NCBI RefSeq assembly: GCF_000296465.1
Contig: NZ_JH815206.1
Span: forward strand, 1-64,000
Source: Barnesiella intestinihominis YIT 11860
Lineage (GTDB): Bacteria; Bacteroidota; Bacteroidia; Bacteroidales; Barnesiellaceae
DNA length: 64,000 nucleotides
Direction of reading: 5' to 3'
Below, one piece after another: positions 1 through 13,308 of this stretch (positions within the stretch are counted from its first letter, which is position 1; every line of letters starts with the position of its first letter). Both the position numbers and the translations under genes were made by a program. Below the pieces are notes generated by a model. It searched no databases, was not told the DNA's origin, and saw only the letters and a program-made list of their open reading frames with translations.

Positions 1-1197
1 CGACATCCACAGCTTCGGTAAAGGGCTTATGCCCGATTATTATCCATGCAAAACTCCTCGACTAGTGAGCTGTTACGCACTCTTTAAATGAATGGCTGCT
101 TCCAAGCCAACATCCTAGCTGTCTTTGCAGTTTTACTTCGTTTGTTCAACTTAGCCCTTATTTCGGGACCTTAGCCGGTGGTCTGAGTTGTTCCTCTTTC
201 GGACATGGACCTTAGCACCCATGCCCTCACTCCCGAAGACCAAGTGATAGTATTCGGAGTTTGTCAAGACTTGATAGGCGGTGAAGCCCTCGCATCTTAT
301 CAGTCGCTCTACCTCTATCACTCTGCTTCGAGGCTGCACCTAAATGCATTTCGGGGAGTACGAGCTATCTCCAAGTTTGATTGGCCTTTCACTCCTACCC
401 TCAGTTCATCCGTAAGCTTTTCAACGCTTATCGGTGCGGTCCTCCAGTTGGTGTTACCCAACCTTCAACCTGACCAAGGGTAGATCACTTGGTTTCGCGT
501 CTACTCCCGCTGACTGTACGCCTTGTTCGGACTTGCTTTCGCTTCGGCTGCGCGACTGAATCGCTTAACCTTGCCAGCGAGAGTAACTCGTAGGTTCATT
601 ATGCAAAAGGCACGCCGTCACACTTTAACATGCTCCGACCGCTTGTAGGCGCATGGTTTCAGGGTCTGTTTCACTCCTCTGTTCGAGGTTCTTTTCACCT
701 TTCCTTCACAGTACTGGTTCGCTATCGGTCTCTCGGGAGTATTTAGCCTTACGGGATGGGCCCCGCTGATTCGCCCCGGATTTCTCGTGTCCTGGGTTAC
801 TCAGGTGTCCACTGGGCTTCTGTCGGTTTTCGCGTACCGGGCTGTCACCGTCTCTGGCTACGATTTCCATCGTATTCCGCTAACTTATTTCTTGCCGTGT
901 CGTGGATCCTTCTACCCCACTCGTGCCGTAACACGAGTGGTTTGGGCTGTTCCGCGTTCGCTCGCCACTACTGGCGGAATCATTGTTATTTTCTTTTCCT
1001 GCGGGTACTTAGATGTTTCAGTTCCCCGCGTTGGCTTACCGCTTGGCGGTATGGCCATTGCTGGCCGGGTTGCCCCATTCGGATATTTACGGGTCTACGG
1101 CTATTTGCGCCTTACCGTAACTTTTCGCAGCTTATCACGTCCTTCTTCGCCTCCGAGAGCCTAGGCATCCTCCATGCGCCCTTGTTTACTTTCTTCC
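1..1197 (-). rRNA. 23S ribosomal RNA, 5' part only
   Basis: The reverse strand carries the conserved 23S start: a run reading as a Bacteroidales 5' end (GAAAGTAAACAAGGGCGCAT, then GGATGCCTAGGCTCTCGGAG) lies near 1150-1197. The gene runs off the window at position 1, so only about the first 1.2 kb is present. It is the distal gene of a 16S-Ile-Ala-23S operon read from the promoter near 3290. The exact 5' end is estimated from the conserved start, not mapped. Confidence 0.95.
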
Positions 1198-1296
1198 GCG
1201 TCTTCCGTCTCTGCTTAGAGACGGCGACGTTAGGGGTTGATATGGGTTTGCTTTGCTCGTTTACTCTTCTTTTTCCATCATGTCAAGGATCTTTCG

Positions 1297-1370
1297 TGGA
1301 GAATAACGGATTCGAACCGTTGACCCCCTGCTTGCAAAGCAGGTGCTCTAGCCAGCTGAGCTAATCCCCC
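1297..1370 (-). tRNA. tRNA-Ala (anticodon TGC)
   Basis: The reverse strand folds as a full cloverleaf. The acceptor GGGGGAT pairs with ATTCTCC (with G-U pairs), the D arm is GCTC/GAGC, and the anticodon stem CCTGC/GCAGG encloses loop TTTGCAA (anticodon TGC). The T arm is AACGG-TTCGAAT-CCGTT. The discriminator A is followed by CGAA, so no CCA is encoded. It lies in the 16S-23S spacer, downstream of tRNA-Ile. Confidence 0.97.
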
Positions 1371-1393
1371 CTTTTACCACCTGACCTCCGGCC

Positions 1394-1470
1394 TGGTAGT
1401 CCCAGGCAGATTTGAACTGCCGACCTCTACATTATCAGTGTAGCGCTCTAACCTACTGAGCTATAGGACT
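1394..1470 (-). tRNA. tRNA-Ile (anticodon GAT)
   Basis: The reverse strand gives acceptor AGTCCTA paired with TGGGACT, a D arm GCTC/GAGC, and anticodon stem CTACA/TGTAG around loop CTGATAA (anticodon GAT). The T arm is GGCAG-TTCAAAT-CTGCC. Unlike its neighbour tRNA-Ala, the discriminator A is followed by an encoded CCA (1394-1396). This is the usual Ile-Ala pair of a ribosomal spacer. Confidence 0.97.
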
Positions 1471-1585
1471 ATTCTTCAAATCGTGCCTGCGGCGGGTTGT
1501 TTTCCTTCTTTTTATATTGAACGAAGCGTGTAGTACCAAGAGAGAGCTTGGTCTTTTCCAGTCTTATTGCAGGTTTTGCTTCTCC

Positions 1586-3119
<1,534 letters not shown>

Positions 3120-3277
3120 ATCTTCTTCTTTTTCTTTATTATACCTTCGAAGCGTTACCTGACTGAATTGACTTCTTTCTCTCTTCTTTTACTGTACTAC
3201 ACTTGCTTCTTCAATTCCTTCAATGAACTTGACAAAAAAGTTCCCCGGAGCGTGCCCCGTTTCCTCTTTTGCGGTTG

Positions 3278-3310
3278 CAAAGTTAATGCATTTTCCTACT
3301 CCGCTCCAAA
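3278..3310 (-). promoter_or_regulatory. rRNA operon promoter (Bacteroidota type)
   Basis: Reading the minus strand, TTTG (3310-3307) is followed after 21 bp by TAACTTTG (3285-3278), a perfect match to the phylum's -33 TTTG / -7 TAnnTTTG consensus. A GC-rich stretch follows. The predicted start near 3271-3274 leaves a leader of about 150 nt before mature 16S. Region 3120-3455 otherwise holds this leader and the enolase terminator. Confidence 0.85.
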
Positions 3311-3392
3311 TATTTTTCCACTTTTTTATGCTGTATAACATAACTTTCTTGCAACAAACTGTACTTCACGATTTTATAATTAAACATTTTTT

Positions 3393-3430
3393 CCAAAAAA
3401 AATCCCATTACTCATATCGGTAGTGGGATT
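3393..3430 (-). terminator. Rho-independent terminator of eno
   Basis: An 11-bp stem (3401-3411 with 3420-3430, one G-T pair) encloses an 8-nt loop. On the minus strand it is followed by eight T residues. It lies 25 bp after the eno stop codon and about 80 bp before the rRNA promoter, so it insulates the two units. Confidence 0.85.
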
Positions 3431-3455
3431 TTCCTTTCTTTTTCCTAACTTTTGA

Positions 3456-5046
<1,591 letters not shown>

Positions 5047-6942
5047 ATGAGAATTCATTACATTAAAAGGGCGGCTTTATCTCTATGCGCCGCTATGTCA
5101 TTAGGACTAAGTGCGACATCACAAGTCAGTCAATCTGTCACAACCGCACAAAATGCCCAAGCGGAACCTTTAACGCCACCCTATTCCGAAACATTTGCCG
5201 ATGAAAGCTTTTTAGAAAGCTATACAATCATCGACAGCAATCAAGACGGAACAAAATGGGAGCCTTATTTTGGGAAGGTACAAATCTCCTACAACTCCGA
5301 ATTAGATATGGACGATTGGTTGATTACTCCGGCACTGAACCTCGAAGGCGGTAAAATGTACAGCTTCTCCATAGAGATAATGACCGGAGGCTCTTTCAAT
5401 GAAACATTTGAAGTCATGTTCGGTAAGGATAAAACACCCGAAGCTCTGGTCAACCCCATTATAGAAAAAACTTCGATAGCACATACGGTTTACAAGGCTT
5501 ATACCGGGACAATCTCTCCGGCAGAAAGTGGCACGTTCTACGTTGGAATTCACGGTTGCAGCCAAAAAGACATGCTGAGCCTAAGTATTAAGAATTTGAA
5601 GATTGGCGCTGCTGCCGGAGCCTCTACTCCTTCCGCCCCATCGAATCTCGTGGTTAACACTCGTACCAACGGCGAGCTGAAAGCCGATATATCCCTTACG
5701 GCTCCTACTCTTGATCTGAACGGACAAGACCTAACAGAACTCGAAAGCGTGAAACTCATGCGAGACGGCAATCTGATAAAAACATTCTCTACCCCTGAAC
5801 CCGGTTCGGAACTGACATTCGTGGACGAAGTTCCCGAGTGCTCCCGTTACACTTATTCTGCCATTGCTGTAAATGCTTCGGGAGAAAGCCCTGCCGTCGA
5901 AACAAAAGCATTCGTAGGCACACTAGAACCTTCGGATCCTACCGGAATCACGCTCGTAGAAACATCTACTCCCGGAGAAGTAACTATCACCTGGACTCCC
6001 GTTACCACCGACATACGAGGAAATAATCTCGATCCCGAATTTGTAACTTACCGAATTTACAGCGAAGGCTCCCAGTCGAATCTTTTGTTCTCAAACATCA
6101 GCGGGACTTCCAAAACATTCAAAGCACTCGATGACACCTCCGTTCAAACCTTTGTCCAATATTCGGTAGTCGCCGAGACCAAAGGAGGAATCTCAAACTA
6201 CGTCTATTCTCCCCTCTTACCCATCGGACCGGCTTATTCCACCCCCTATCACGAATCATTCGCAGAAGGGAAAGCATCCCACATCTTCGGTATTTACCCC
6301 GAAGACTATGCTTTATGGAGTACTTATACAACCGAAGACTCGGAGATTGAATCGCAAGATGGAGACAACGGATTTCTGGGTTCGGAGGGCTCTTACTCAG
6401 AAGATACCGGAACTTTCGACACCGGAAAAATAGACCTTAGCGGGCTCACCACTCCTACCTTGACGTTCTATATATACAATATCATAGGAGAAGACGAAGC
6501 AAACAATAACGAGCTAAGCGTATCGGTTGTACACAACGGAAACTCTACCCTTTTGGAAACATTCAAAATGTACGAGCTGTCCGACAAAGACGGGTGGGTA
6601 AAAGTCGAGGTTTCTCTGAACGACTATAAAGACCAAATTATACAACTGAGACTCTTTTCGCATCACGCTCTCTTGCCCTATATACTCATCGACAATATCC
6701 GTATCGACAATCTAAATGGAAGCGGAATCGAAACAACCGTCGATAGTTCTACTAAAATATACGGAGGTACAGGAAAAATTATCGTAACAGGAGCAAATGG
6801 ACAAACGCTCTCTATTTTCACACCTGACGGACGACTTATCTCTACACAAAAAGTCACAGAGACAGATTGTCATTTAACGACGATTCCCGGCATTTATATC
6901 GTAAAAGTCGGCCAATTCGCAACCAAAGTTGTCGTGAAATAA
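5047..6942 (+). CDS. Secreted multidomain adhesin-like protein with choice-of-anchor-J-like and Fn3-like domains and a T9SS-type C-terminus
   Basis: A 631-residue exported protein of unknown precise role. Residues 1-26 form a signal peptide. About 40-190 and 400-560 look like two jelly-roll 'choice-of-anchor J' modules (PYSETFAD, DDWLITPALNL; later PYHESFAEG, ILIDNIRID). About 196-395 holds two Fn3-like segments (GEVTITWTPV). The last 60 residues (GQTLSIFTPDGRLIS, PGIYIVKVG, KVVVK) have the spacing of a type IX secretion type A sorting domain, which is cleaved and replaced by a surface anchor. It is a single gene between eno and the ribosomal terminator, with its own terminator. Function is inferred from architecture only; substrate binding or matrix attachment are both possible. 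Confidence 0.8.
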   Translation: MRIHYIKRAALSLCAAMSLGLSATSQVSQSVTTAQNAQAEPLTPPYSETFADESFLESYTIIDSNQDGTKWEPYFGKVQISYNSELDMDDWLITPALNLEGGKMYSFSIEIMTGGSFNETFEVMFGKDKTPEALVNPIIEKTSIAHTVYKAYTGTISPAESGTFYVGIHGCSQKDMLSLSIKNLKIGAAAGASTPSAPSNLVVNTRTNGELKADISLTAPTLDLNGQDLTELESVKLMRDGNLIKTFSTPEPGSELTFVDEVPECSRYTYSAIAVNASGESPAVETKAFVGTLEPSDPTGITLVETSTPGEVTITWTPVTTDIRGNNLDPEFVTYRIYSEGSQSNLLFSNISGTSKTFKALDDTSVQTFVQYSVVAETKGGISNYVYSPLLPIGPAYSTPYHESFAEGKASHIFGIYPEDYALWSTYTTEDSEIESQDGDNGFLGSEGSYSEDTGTFDTGKIDLSGLTTPTLTFYIYNIIGEDEANNNELSVSVVHNGNSTLLETFKMYELSDKDGWVKVEVSLNDYKDQIIQLRLFSHHALLPYILIDNIRIDNLNGSGIETTVDSSTKIYGGTGKIIVTGANGQTLSIFTPDGRLISTQKVTETDCHLTTIPGIYIVKVGQFATKVVVK

Positions 6943-6993
6943 CAAGCCTGTAACAAGACTTATATCCATTTTGGTGAATACAAAATGGAATCA

Positions 6994-7032
6994 TAAAAAA
7001 AGGAACTGAATTGTATTTTCAGTTCCTTTTTT
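6994..7032 (+). terminator. Terminator of the secreted-protein gene (bidirectional shape)
   Basis: A 9-bp stem, AGGAACTGA (7001-7009) with TCAGTTCCT (7019-7027), has A residues upstream and TTTTTTT downstream. It can therefore act on the plus strand and possibly also on the minus strand. The stretch 6943-7285 contains only this and the rplQ terminator. Confidence 0.85.
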
Positions 7033-7225
7033 TACCCATCTACAAAACGCTAATTCATTCAGAAACATTTGCGACCCTATGAACAACGGCATTATCATCA
7101 GCCAATATGGTATAAATACATAGCAATCTCTACGGTACAATAATACACAGAAAAAATGTTTCTCTACCATAACAAAGAACCGGTAGAAGAAACGATACTC
7201 TCTGATGCCCTCTATCCTCTCTCCT

Positions 7226-7260
7226 AAAAAAGAAAAGGCTCCGTTATCGGGAGCCTTTTC
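7226..7260 (-). terminator. Terminator of the ribosomal protein cluster
   Basis: A stem GAAAAGGCTCC (7232-7242) with GGAGCCTTTTC (7250-7260) is followed on the minus strand by six T residues. It lies 25 bp after the rplQ stop and closes the 18-kb run of translation genes. Confidence 0.9.
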
Positions 7261-7285
7261 TTTTCCATATATGAAGCAATAAAGT

Positions 7286-7801
7286 TTATTCTGCTGCTTT
7301 CTCTTCGGTAGGAGTTGCAGGTGCTTCGGATACAGGAGCCTCATTCGCAGGAGCCTCGGCAGTCACAGCAGCAGGAGCGGCACTCTTTTTGGAACGACGC
7401 GTACGAGTTGCTTTCTTAGCGACTTTTTCTTTAAGCATGTTTTCATTGTAATCAACAAGCTCAATGAAGCAAGTTTTAGCGTTATCGCCCAAGCGATTAC
7501 CTGTCTTCAAAATACGGGTATACCCTCCGGGGCGATCGGCTATCTTCACCGAAATTTCTTTGAACAATTCTGTAACAGCCTCTTTGCTCTGCAAATAGCG
7601 GAAAACTACACGACGAGAAGCGGTAGTATCTTCTTTTGCGCGATTGATCAGAGGCTCAACGTACACTCTCAACGCTTTGGCTTTGGCCAACGTGGTAAAG
7701 ATTCTTTTGTGAAGAATCAAAGAAGTAGCCATATTGGACAACATAGCGTCGCGGTGAGCTTTGGTACGACCCAAGTGGTTGAATTTTTTATTATGTCTCA
7801 T
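7286..7801 (-). CDS. rplQ: Large ribosomal subunit protein bL17
   Basis: Last gene of the alpha cluster, 4 bp after rpoA. The core [13 protein letters not shown] and the L17 body occupy residues 1-120. At 171 residues it is longer than the roughly 120-130 of many bacteria because of a low-complexity Ala/Pro/Glu-rich tail (about 128-171). The tail is typical of Bacteroidota extensions and unlikely to sit inside the ribosome. Confidence 0.98.
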   Translation of the reverse strand: MRHNKKFNHLGRTKAHRDAMLSNMATSLILHKRIFTTLAKAKALRVYVEPLINRAKEDTTASRRVVFRYLQSKEAVTELFKEISVKIADRPGGYTRILKTGNRLGDNAKTCFIELVDYNENMLKEKVAKKATRTRRSKKSAAPAAVTAEAPANEAPVSEAPATPTEEKAAE

Positions 7802-7805
7802 CGTT

Positions 7806-8798
7806 TTACTCTTTATCTAATTTATACTTCGAGATATCCATTCCGAACGAAAGATTCAAGTTCGCCAAAAGTTCATCGAGCTCTGTCAACGACTTCTTAC
7901 CGAAGTTACGGAATTTCAATAAATCGGTCTTATTGAATACTACCAATTCGCCAAGAGTTTCGACATCGGCCGATTTTAAGCAGTTGAGCGCACGTACTGA
8001 CAAATCCATATCGACCAGTTTGGTTTTAAGCAACTGACGCATGTGCAATACTTCTTCATCAAATTCTTCATTACCATCGGCATCATTGGTCTCGAGCGTA
8101 ATTTTCTCGTCAGAGAACAACATAAAGTGATAAATAAGAATTTTAGCGGCTTCCTTCAACGCTTCTTTGGGGTGAATGGAACCATCGGTTGTAATCTCTA
8201 AAATCAGTTTTTCGTAGTCCGTTTTCTGTTCTACACGGAAGTTTTCAACAGCATATTTCACATTCCGAATCGGTGTGTAAATAGAGTCGATGGGAATTAC
8301 ATTTACATCATCGGCCGGATTGCGGTTCTCGTCAGCGGGGACATAACCACGGCCTTTGTTGATAGTGATATCTATTTGAAAACTTGCGCTTGAATCCAAA
8401 TGGCAAATAACCAAGTCGGGGTTCAAAACTTCAAAACCGGTAAGAGACTTACCGATATCTCCTGCCTTGAACACTTCCGTACCCGAAACAGTAATGGTTA
8501 CTTTTTCATTCTCGATTTCTTCAACGACCTGTTTGAACCGCACCTTTTTAAGGTTCAGAATCACATTCGTCACGTCCTCGATTACACCGGGAATCGTAGA
8601 AAACTCATGTTTTACCCCGTCGATGCGAATCGACGTAATCGCAAAGCCTTCGAGCGAGGAGAGGAGAATACGGCGCAAAGCGTTACCTACGGTAACACCG
8701 TAACCGGGCTCCAACGGACGGAATTCGAATTTACCGAAAAAATTGTCCGCTTCCAGCATTAATACTTTATCGGGTTTTTGAAATGCTAATATCGCCAT
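7806..8798 (-). CDS. rpoA: RNA polymerase alpha subunit
   Basis: A 330-residue alpha subunit. The N-terminal dimerisation domain holds the conserved [17 protein letters not shown] segment. The C-terminal domain ([30 protein letters not shown]) contacts DNA and regulators. It scaffolds beta and beta' assembly. It lies between rpsD and rplQ, 11 and 4 bp away, the conserved alpha-operon order. rpoB and rpoC are not in this window. Confidence 0.99.
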   Translation of the reverse strand: MAILAFQKPDKVLMLEADNFFGKFEFRPLEPGYGVTVGNALRRILLSSLEGFAITSIRIDGVKHEFSTIPGVIEDVTNVILNLKKVRFKQVVEEIENEKVTITVSGTEVFKAGDIGKSLTGFEVLNPDLVICHLDSSASFQIDITINKGRGYVPADENRNPADDVNVIPIDSIYTPIRNVKYAVENFRVEQKTDYEKLILEITTDGSIHPKEALKEAAKILIYHFMLFSDEKITLETNDADGNEEFDEEVLHMRQLLKTKLVDMDLSVRALNCLKSADVETLGELVVFNKTDLLKFRNFGKKSLTELDELLANLNLSFGMDISKYKLDKE

Positions 8799-8809
8799 GG
8801 AATCAATTA

Positions 8810-9415
8810 TTATTTAGAATACAACTCAACGATCAACTGTTCTTTGATATTTTCAGGGATATCGGCTCTCTCGGGCAAATGCAACAATTTACCGCTTTTC
8901 AAGCTTTCGTCCCATTCTAACCAAGGATATTTGCTGTGATTAAATCCAGCAAGTGCATCGGCTATTACCTCCAAAGATTTGGCTTTCTCGCGAACGCCTA
9001 CTACTTGTCCCGGTTTTACCGAATACGACGGGATATTCACCACTTTGCCATCGACTACGATATGACGATGTAAAACGAGCTGACGGGCAGCTGCACGTGT
9101 GGGTGCTATACCCAAGCGAAATACGACATTGTCGAGACGAGCTTCGAGCAATTGAAGGAGCACTTCACCTTTCACACCCTTAGTACGCGAAGCTTTCTCA
9201 AACAGATTTCTAAATTGTCTTTCCAATACACCATACGTGTATTTAGCTTTTTGTTTCTCACGAAGCTGAACACCATACTCAGAAGTTTTTCTTCTTTTAT
9301 TGATGCCATGTTGTCCCGGGGGATAGTTCTTTTTTGTAAGAACTTTATCGGGGCCAAAAATAGCTTCGCCGAATTTACGAGCGATTTTTGTTCTAGGTCC
9401 GGTATATCTTGCCAT
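8810..9415 (-). CDS. rpsD: Small ribosomal subunit protein uS4
   Basis: A 201-residue S4 with [17 protein letters not shown] at the N-terminus and the S4 RNA-binding domain near residues 90-155 ([22 protein letters not shown]). It nucleates 30S assembly. A 120-bp gap separates it from rpsK, the widest inside the alpha part. That gap shows no convincing structure or ORF, though an autoregulatory site cannot be excluded. Confidence 0.98.
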   Translation of the reverse strand: MARYTGPRTKIARKFGEAIFGPDKVLTKKNYPPGQHGINKRRKTSEYGVQLREKQKAKYTYGVLERQFRNLFEKASRTKGVKGEVLLQLLEARLDNVVFRLGIAPTRAAARQLVLHRHIVVDGKVVNIPSYSVKPGQVVGVREKAKSLEVIADALAGFNHSKYPWLEWDESLKSGKLLHLPERADIPENIKEQLIVELYSK

Positions 9416-9535
9416 TTCTAAAAATTTTAATAATTATAATATTGCGAACCGAGAAAAGTGCAGCCGCGATTGCAGAGAGGATTAATATGCAATCTATTCA
9501 CTGTTCGGGATTCTCTGTTTACAAATAAAGAAAAA

Positions 9536-9925
9536 TTAAACTCTTCTTCTTTTAGGAGGACGACAACCATTGTGCGGCAGCGGCGTAACATCGATAATCT
9601 CGGTTACTTCGATACCAGCGCCATGTATAGTTCTCACAGCCGATTCACGACCGTTTCCGGGACCTTTTACATAGGCCTTTACTTTCCTCAAACCTAAATC
9701 AAAAGCCACCTTTGCACAATCTTGTGCGGCCATTTGAGCGGCATAAGGAGTATTTTTCTTAGAGCCTCTAAAGCCCATTTTACCTGCCGAAGACCAAGAG
9801 ATCACTTGTCCTTCGCTATTGGCAAGCGTTACAATGATGTTGTTGAACGAAGAATGGATATGGGCTTGGCCAACGGCATCAACCTTAACAACCCTCTTCT
9901 TTGCTGCGACTGTTTTCTTTGCCAT
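9536..9925 (-). CDS. rpsK: Small ribosomal subunit protein uS11
   Basis: 129 residues, standard length. Recognised by [29 protein letters not shown] and the C-terminal [12 protein letters not shown]. It forms part of the mRNA exit/platform region of the 30S subunit. It follows rpsM by 9 bp in the alpha cluster. Confidence 0.98.
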   Translation of the reverse strand: MAKKTVAAKKRVVKVDAVGQAHIHSSFNNIIVTLANSEGQVISWSSAGKMGFRGSKKNTPYAAQMAAQDCAKVAFDLGLRKVKAYVKGPGNGRESAVRTIHGAGIEVTEIIDVTPLPHNGCRPPKRRRV

Positions 9926-9934
9926 ACTTACTTA

Positions 9935-10315
9935 TTATTTAGTAGCTTTTTTCTTATTTGCAACGGTTTTCTTTCTACCTTTACGCGTACGGGCGTTATT
10001 CTTGGTACTTTGGCCTCTCACAGGCAAACCGATACGATGACGGATACCACGATAACAACCGATATCCATAAGACGTTTAATATTCAATTGTATTTCGGTA
10101 CGAAGGTCACCTTCCACCTTATACTCGGTACTAATGATTTCACGTACCTTTGCCGACTGATCGTCGGTCCAATCCTTAACTTTGATGTCTCTGTCAATGC
10201 CGGCTTTACTCAAAATAGAATTCGCCGCACTACGACCGATACCATAGATATAGGTCAAGGCGATTTCTCCTCTTTTATTTTGCGGCAGGTCTACACCAAC
10301 AATTCTTATTGCCAT
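9935..10315 (-). CDS. rpsM: Small ribosomal subunit protein uS13
   Basis: 126 residues with [20 protein letters not shown] and the C-terminal [14 protein letters not shown] typical of S13, which bridges the 30S head to the 50S subunit. It is 38 bp downstream of rpmJ. Confidence 0.98.
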   Translation of the reverse strand: MAIRIVGVDLPQNKRGEIALTYIYGIGRSAANSILSKAGIDRDIKVKDWTDDQSAKVREIISTEYKVEGDLRTEIQLNIKRLMDIGCYRGIRHRIGLPVRGQSTKNNARTRKGRKKTVANKKKATK

Positions 10316-10353
10316 ATATTAGAATCTTTTAATTTGCAAAATTAATAATAAAA

Positions 10354-10470
10354 TTATCCTTGACGTTGTTTATACTTAGGATTTTTCTTGTTAATTACGT
10401 ACAAGCGGCCGTGTCTTCTCACGATTTTGCTATCGGGCGTACGTTTTTTCAATGATGCTCTTACTTTCAT
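10354..10470 (-). CDS. rpmJ: Large ribosomal subunit protein bL36 (zinc-free form)
   Basis: A 38-codon gene found by translating the gap between infA and rpsM. It starts [19 protein letters not shown] and ends KYKQRQG. The zinc-binding cysteines of the C+ form are absent, making this the C- paralogue. It lies 11 bp after infA, the usual order. Confidence 0.95.
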   Translation of the reverse strand: MKVRASLKKRTPDSKIVRRHGRLYVINKKNPKYKQRQG

Positions 10471-10481
10471 ATTATTGTTTT

Positions 10482-10700
10482 TTATTTATATCTAAAAGCA
10501 ATTCTTCCTTTGGTTAAATCATAAGGAGACATTTCTATCCTTACCTTATCTCCCGGGAGTATCTTTATAAAGTGCATACGCATCTTTCCCGAAATATGGG
10601 CGGTTATTTCATGCCCGTTTTCCAACTCCACGCGGAACATAGCATTCGACAATGCTTCCACGATTACACCATCTTGTTCTATTGCAGATTGTTTCGCCAT
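10482..10700 (-). CDS. infA: Translation initiation factor IF-1
   Basis: 72 residues, an OB-fold protein that occupies the ribosomal A site during initiation. [20 protein letters not shown] and [17 protein letters not shown] are the family hallmarks. It lies between map (7 bp) and rpmJ (11 bp). Confidence 0.98.
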   Translation of the reverse strand: MAKQSAIEQDGVIVEALSNAMFRVELENGHEITAHISGKMRMHFIKILPGDKVRIEMSPYDLTKGRIAFRYK

Positions 10701-10707
10701 ATATTAG

Positions 10708-11490
10708 TTATATTGATTTTTCTCCTAAAACTTGCTCTACGTATTCAAAAGAAGATAGTATATCGGCTTTCCCTCCCTTGATCGCTATTGTATGCTCGAA
10801 GTGGGCCGCCGGTTTACGGTCTCTTGTACGGGTCGTCCAACCGTCTCGTTCGATGACAATATTGCGTGATCCCATATTTATCATAGGCTCAATGGCAATA
10901 CACATGCCATTTTTCAGCAACGGACCTGTTCCCGGTCGTCCATAATTGGGGACGTTGGGCTCCTCGTGAAGTTTTTTCCCGACGCCATGTCCGCACAACT
11001 CTCTCACGACAGAATATCCACGGGCTTCACAATAGGTCTGGACGGCATGGCCGATATCACCTATACGTTTTCCTTCAACAGCATGTTCGATGCCTAAATA
11101 GAGCGATTCTTTCGTGGTTTTAAGCAATTGTTTGATCTCCGGGGCTACTTCTCCCACACAAAATGTGTAGGCCGAGTCTCCGTTAAATCCATTCTTTACA
11201 GCACCGCAATCGATAGAAACAATATCTCCCTCTCTCAATGCATAGCTGTTGGGAATGCCGTGCACAATCACTTCATTCACTGAGATGCAGAGCGTATTGG
11301 GAAAGCCTCCATAACCCAGAAATCCCGGCTGAGCACCATGATCCCGGATAAATTCTTCGGCTATCTTATCGAGTTTCAGCGTAGTAATCCCCGGTGCGAT
11401 CCACTTGGCCATTTCGCCCAAAGTCATACCCACCAAGAGATTACTCTCTCGCATCAACTCTATCTCTTCATCTGTTTTAAGATAAATCAT
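10708..11490 (-). CDS. map: Methionine aminopeptidase, type I
   Basis: Removes the initiator methionine from new proteins. The 260-residue pita-bread enzyme keeps all five metal ligands: Asp in VSIDCG, Asp in NGDSAYTF, His in GHGVGKKLHEEP, Glu in AIEPM and Glu in AHFEHTIAI. There is no N-terminal zinc-finger extension, so it is the type Ia form. It lies 15 bp after secY and 7 bp before infA; adk, often found here in other phyla, is absent. Confidence 0.97.
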   Translation of the reverse strand: MIYLKTDEEIELMRESNLLVGMTLGEMAKWIAPGITTLKLDKIAEEFIRDHGAQPGFLGYGGFPNTLCISVNEVIVHGIPNSYALREGDIVSIDCGAVKNGFNGDSAYTFCVGEVAPEIKQLLKTTKESLYLGIEHAVEGKRIGDIGHAVQTYCEARGYSVVRELCGHGVGKKLHEEPNVPNYGRPGTGPLLKNGMCIAIEPMINMGSRNIVIERDGWTTRTRDRKPAAHFEHTIAIKGGKADILSSFEYVEQVLGEKSI

Positions 11491-11505
11491 TACCTGTATC
11501 CTTTT

Positions 11506-12828
11506 TTAATAAGCTCCGCTACGTCCTTTTATTTTACCCGATTTCATCAGGCCGTCGTAATGGCGCATCATTAAATGGCTCTCAATCTGTTGCAAGGTAT
11601 CCAATACCACACCTACCAAAATGAGGAGAGAGGTTCCACCGAAGAATTGTGAGAACTCGGCGCTGACTCCGCATATTTGAGCAAAAGCGGGCAAAATAGC
11701 TACAATAGCCAAAAAGATAGAACCGGGCAACGTGATTCTCGACATAATAGAGTCGAGATAATCGGCTGTTTTCTTTCCGGGTTTGACACCGGGGATAAAG
11801 CCGTTGTTTCGTTTCATATCTTCCGCCATTTGTGTAGGCTGAACCGTTATTGCCGTATAGAAGTAGGTAAAGAGGATAATAAGGATTGCGAACACGAAGT
11901 TATACCAAAACCCTGTCATCGACATGAAAGAACTCCAAAACGAGCTTGCATTCGAGGCGCTGAATCCCGCGATTGTAATGGGTATAAACATAATCGCCTG
12001 AGCAAAAATGATAGGCATTACACCGGCTGTATTTACCTTTAACGGAATATACTGGCGGGCTCCTCCATATTGTTTATTTCCAACAATACGTTTAGCATAT
12101 TGTACGGGGACTTTCCGTGTACCTTGTACAAGAAGTATCGCTGCGGCGATTACGGCCAACAAGAAAATAATCTCGATAAGGAACATCACAAGACCACCTT
12201 GTTTAGAGGCCAAACGGCTCGTAAACTCAGCGGCGAAAGCCAGCGGCAAACGTGCGATAATACCGACAAGGATTATAAACGAAATACCGTTTCCAATACC
12301 TTTATCGGTAATACGTTCGCCCAACCACATAATAAACATACTACCAGCGGCAAGCACGATTGTAGAAGAAACTATAAACAACCAACCGGAGGGGAATAAG
12401 GCCGAACCCATCTGCACTTTAAGATTCACCAAATAGGCAGGTCCTTGCATGAGCAGAATGATAACGGTCAAATAGCGGGTGTATTGGTTAAGTTTCGTAC
12501 GACCGCTCTCGCCTTCGCGTTGCAGCTTCTGGAACGAGGGCATCACCATACCCAAGAGTTGGATAACAATCGAGGCGGTGATATAAGGCATAATACCCAA
12601 TGCAAATATAGAAGCATTGGAGAATGCTCCTCCCGAAAACATATCGAGCAACTGCATCAACCCTTTGCTCGTTTGGCTGCGCAATGCGTCCAAATTAGCA
12701 GGATCGATACCGGGAAGCACGACGTATGATCCAACGCGATATACCAGCACCAACAAAATCGTGGTGATGATACGCTTACGCAGATCTTCGATTTTCCAAA
12801 TGTTTTTTATAGTTTCTATTGCTCTCAT
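11506..12828 (-). CDS. secY: Protein translocase subunit SecY
   Basis: A 440-residue inner-membrane channel of the Sec translocon with ten predicted membrane helices. The first lies near residues 20-40, followed by the plug region (SGGAFSNASIFALGIMPYITASI). The cytoplasmic loop YAKRIVGNKQYGG and a C-terminal MKSGKIKGRSGAY are typical. It is 4 bp after rplO, probably translationally coupled. Confidence 0.98.
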   Translation of the reverse strand: MRAIETIKNIWKIEDLRKRIITTILLVLVYRVGSYVVLPGIDPANLDALRSQTSKGLMQLLDMFSGGAFSNASIFALGIMPYITASIVIQLLGMVMPSFQKLQREGESGRTKLNQYTRYLTVIILLMQGPAYLVNLKVQMGSALFPSGWLFIVSSTIVLAAGSMFIMWLGERITDKGIGNGISFIILVGIIARLPLAFAAEFTSRLASKQGGLVMFLIEIIFLLAVIAAAILLVQGTRKVPVQYAKRIVGNKQYGGARQYIPLKVNTAGVMPIIFAQAIMFIPITIAGFSASNASSFWSSFMSMTGFWYNFVFAILIILFTYFYTAITVQPTQMAEDMKRNNGFIPGVKPGKKTADYLDSIMSRITLPGSIFLAIVAILPAFAQICGVSAEFSQFFGGTSLLILVGVVLDTLQQIESHLMMRHYDGLMKSGKIKGRSGAY

Positions 12829-12832
12829 TGTA

Positions 12833-13279
12833 TTAGAGTTTGACTACTGTTCCACCTGCGGCAACGATAGCAGCTTCGGCTGTTTTGGAAAATGCGTGGG
12901 CACTGACTTCCAATTTAGCCGTAAGAGCTCCTTTACCAAGAATTTTCACTAACTGTTTCGACGAAATAAATCCGGCAGCGACAAGTGTTTCAATACCAAT
13001 TTTATCGAGCTTTTGGCTATCAGCCAGAGCTTGTAAAGTATCGATATTGATAGCTTTATATTCTACACGGTTTATATTCTTGAAACCGAATTTCGGAACT
13101 CGGCGTTGAAGTGGCATCTGACCACCTTCAAAACCGATCTTACGTTTGTAACCCGAACGCGACTTTGCTCCTTTATGACCTCTGGTAGAAGTTCCGCCCA
13201 AACCCGAACCCGGTCCACGACCGATTCTCTTTCTTGTTTTGGTTGACCCTTCGGCGGGTTTTAAATTACTCAAGTCCAT
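12833..13279 (-). CDS. rplO: Large ribosomal subunit protein uL15
   Basis: 148 residues. The Gly/Arg-rich N-terminus ([21 protein letters not shown]) and the [17 protein letters not shown] segment identify L15, a late 50S assembly protein. It is 29 bp after rpmD and 4 bp before secY. Confidence 0.98.
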   Translation of the reverse strand: MDLSNLKPAEGSTKTRKRIGRGPGSGLGGTSTRGHKGAKSRSGYKRKIGFEGGQMPLQRRVPKFGFKNINRVEYKAINIDTLQALADSQKLDKIGIETLVAAGFISSKQLVKILGKGALTAKLEVSAHAFSKTAEAAIVAAGGTVVKL

Positions 13280-13308
13280 ATTTGTTATTTTTTAATCGAT
13301 GGATAAAA

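Noticed and set aside
6991..7344. A 117-codon minus-strand frame
   Set aside because: It runs through two terminators and into rplQ in another frame, and has no recognisable protein pattern.
9416..9535. A regulatory RNA site in the rpsK-rpsD gap
   Set aside because: Only weak, short complementary stretches are present; not enough to call a structure.
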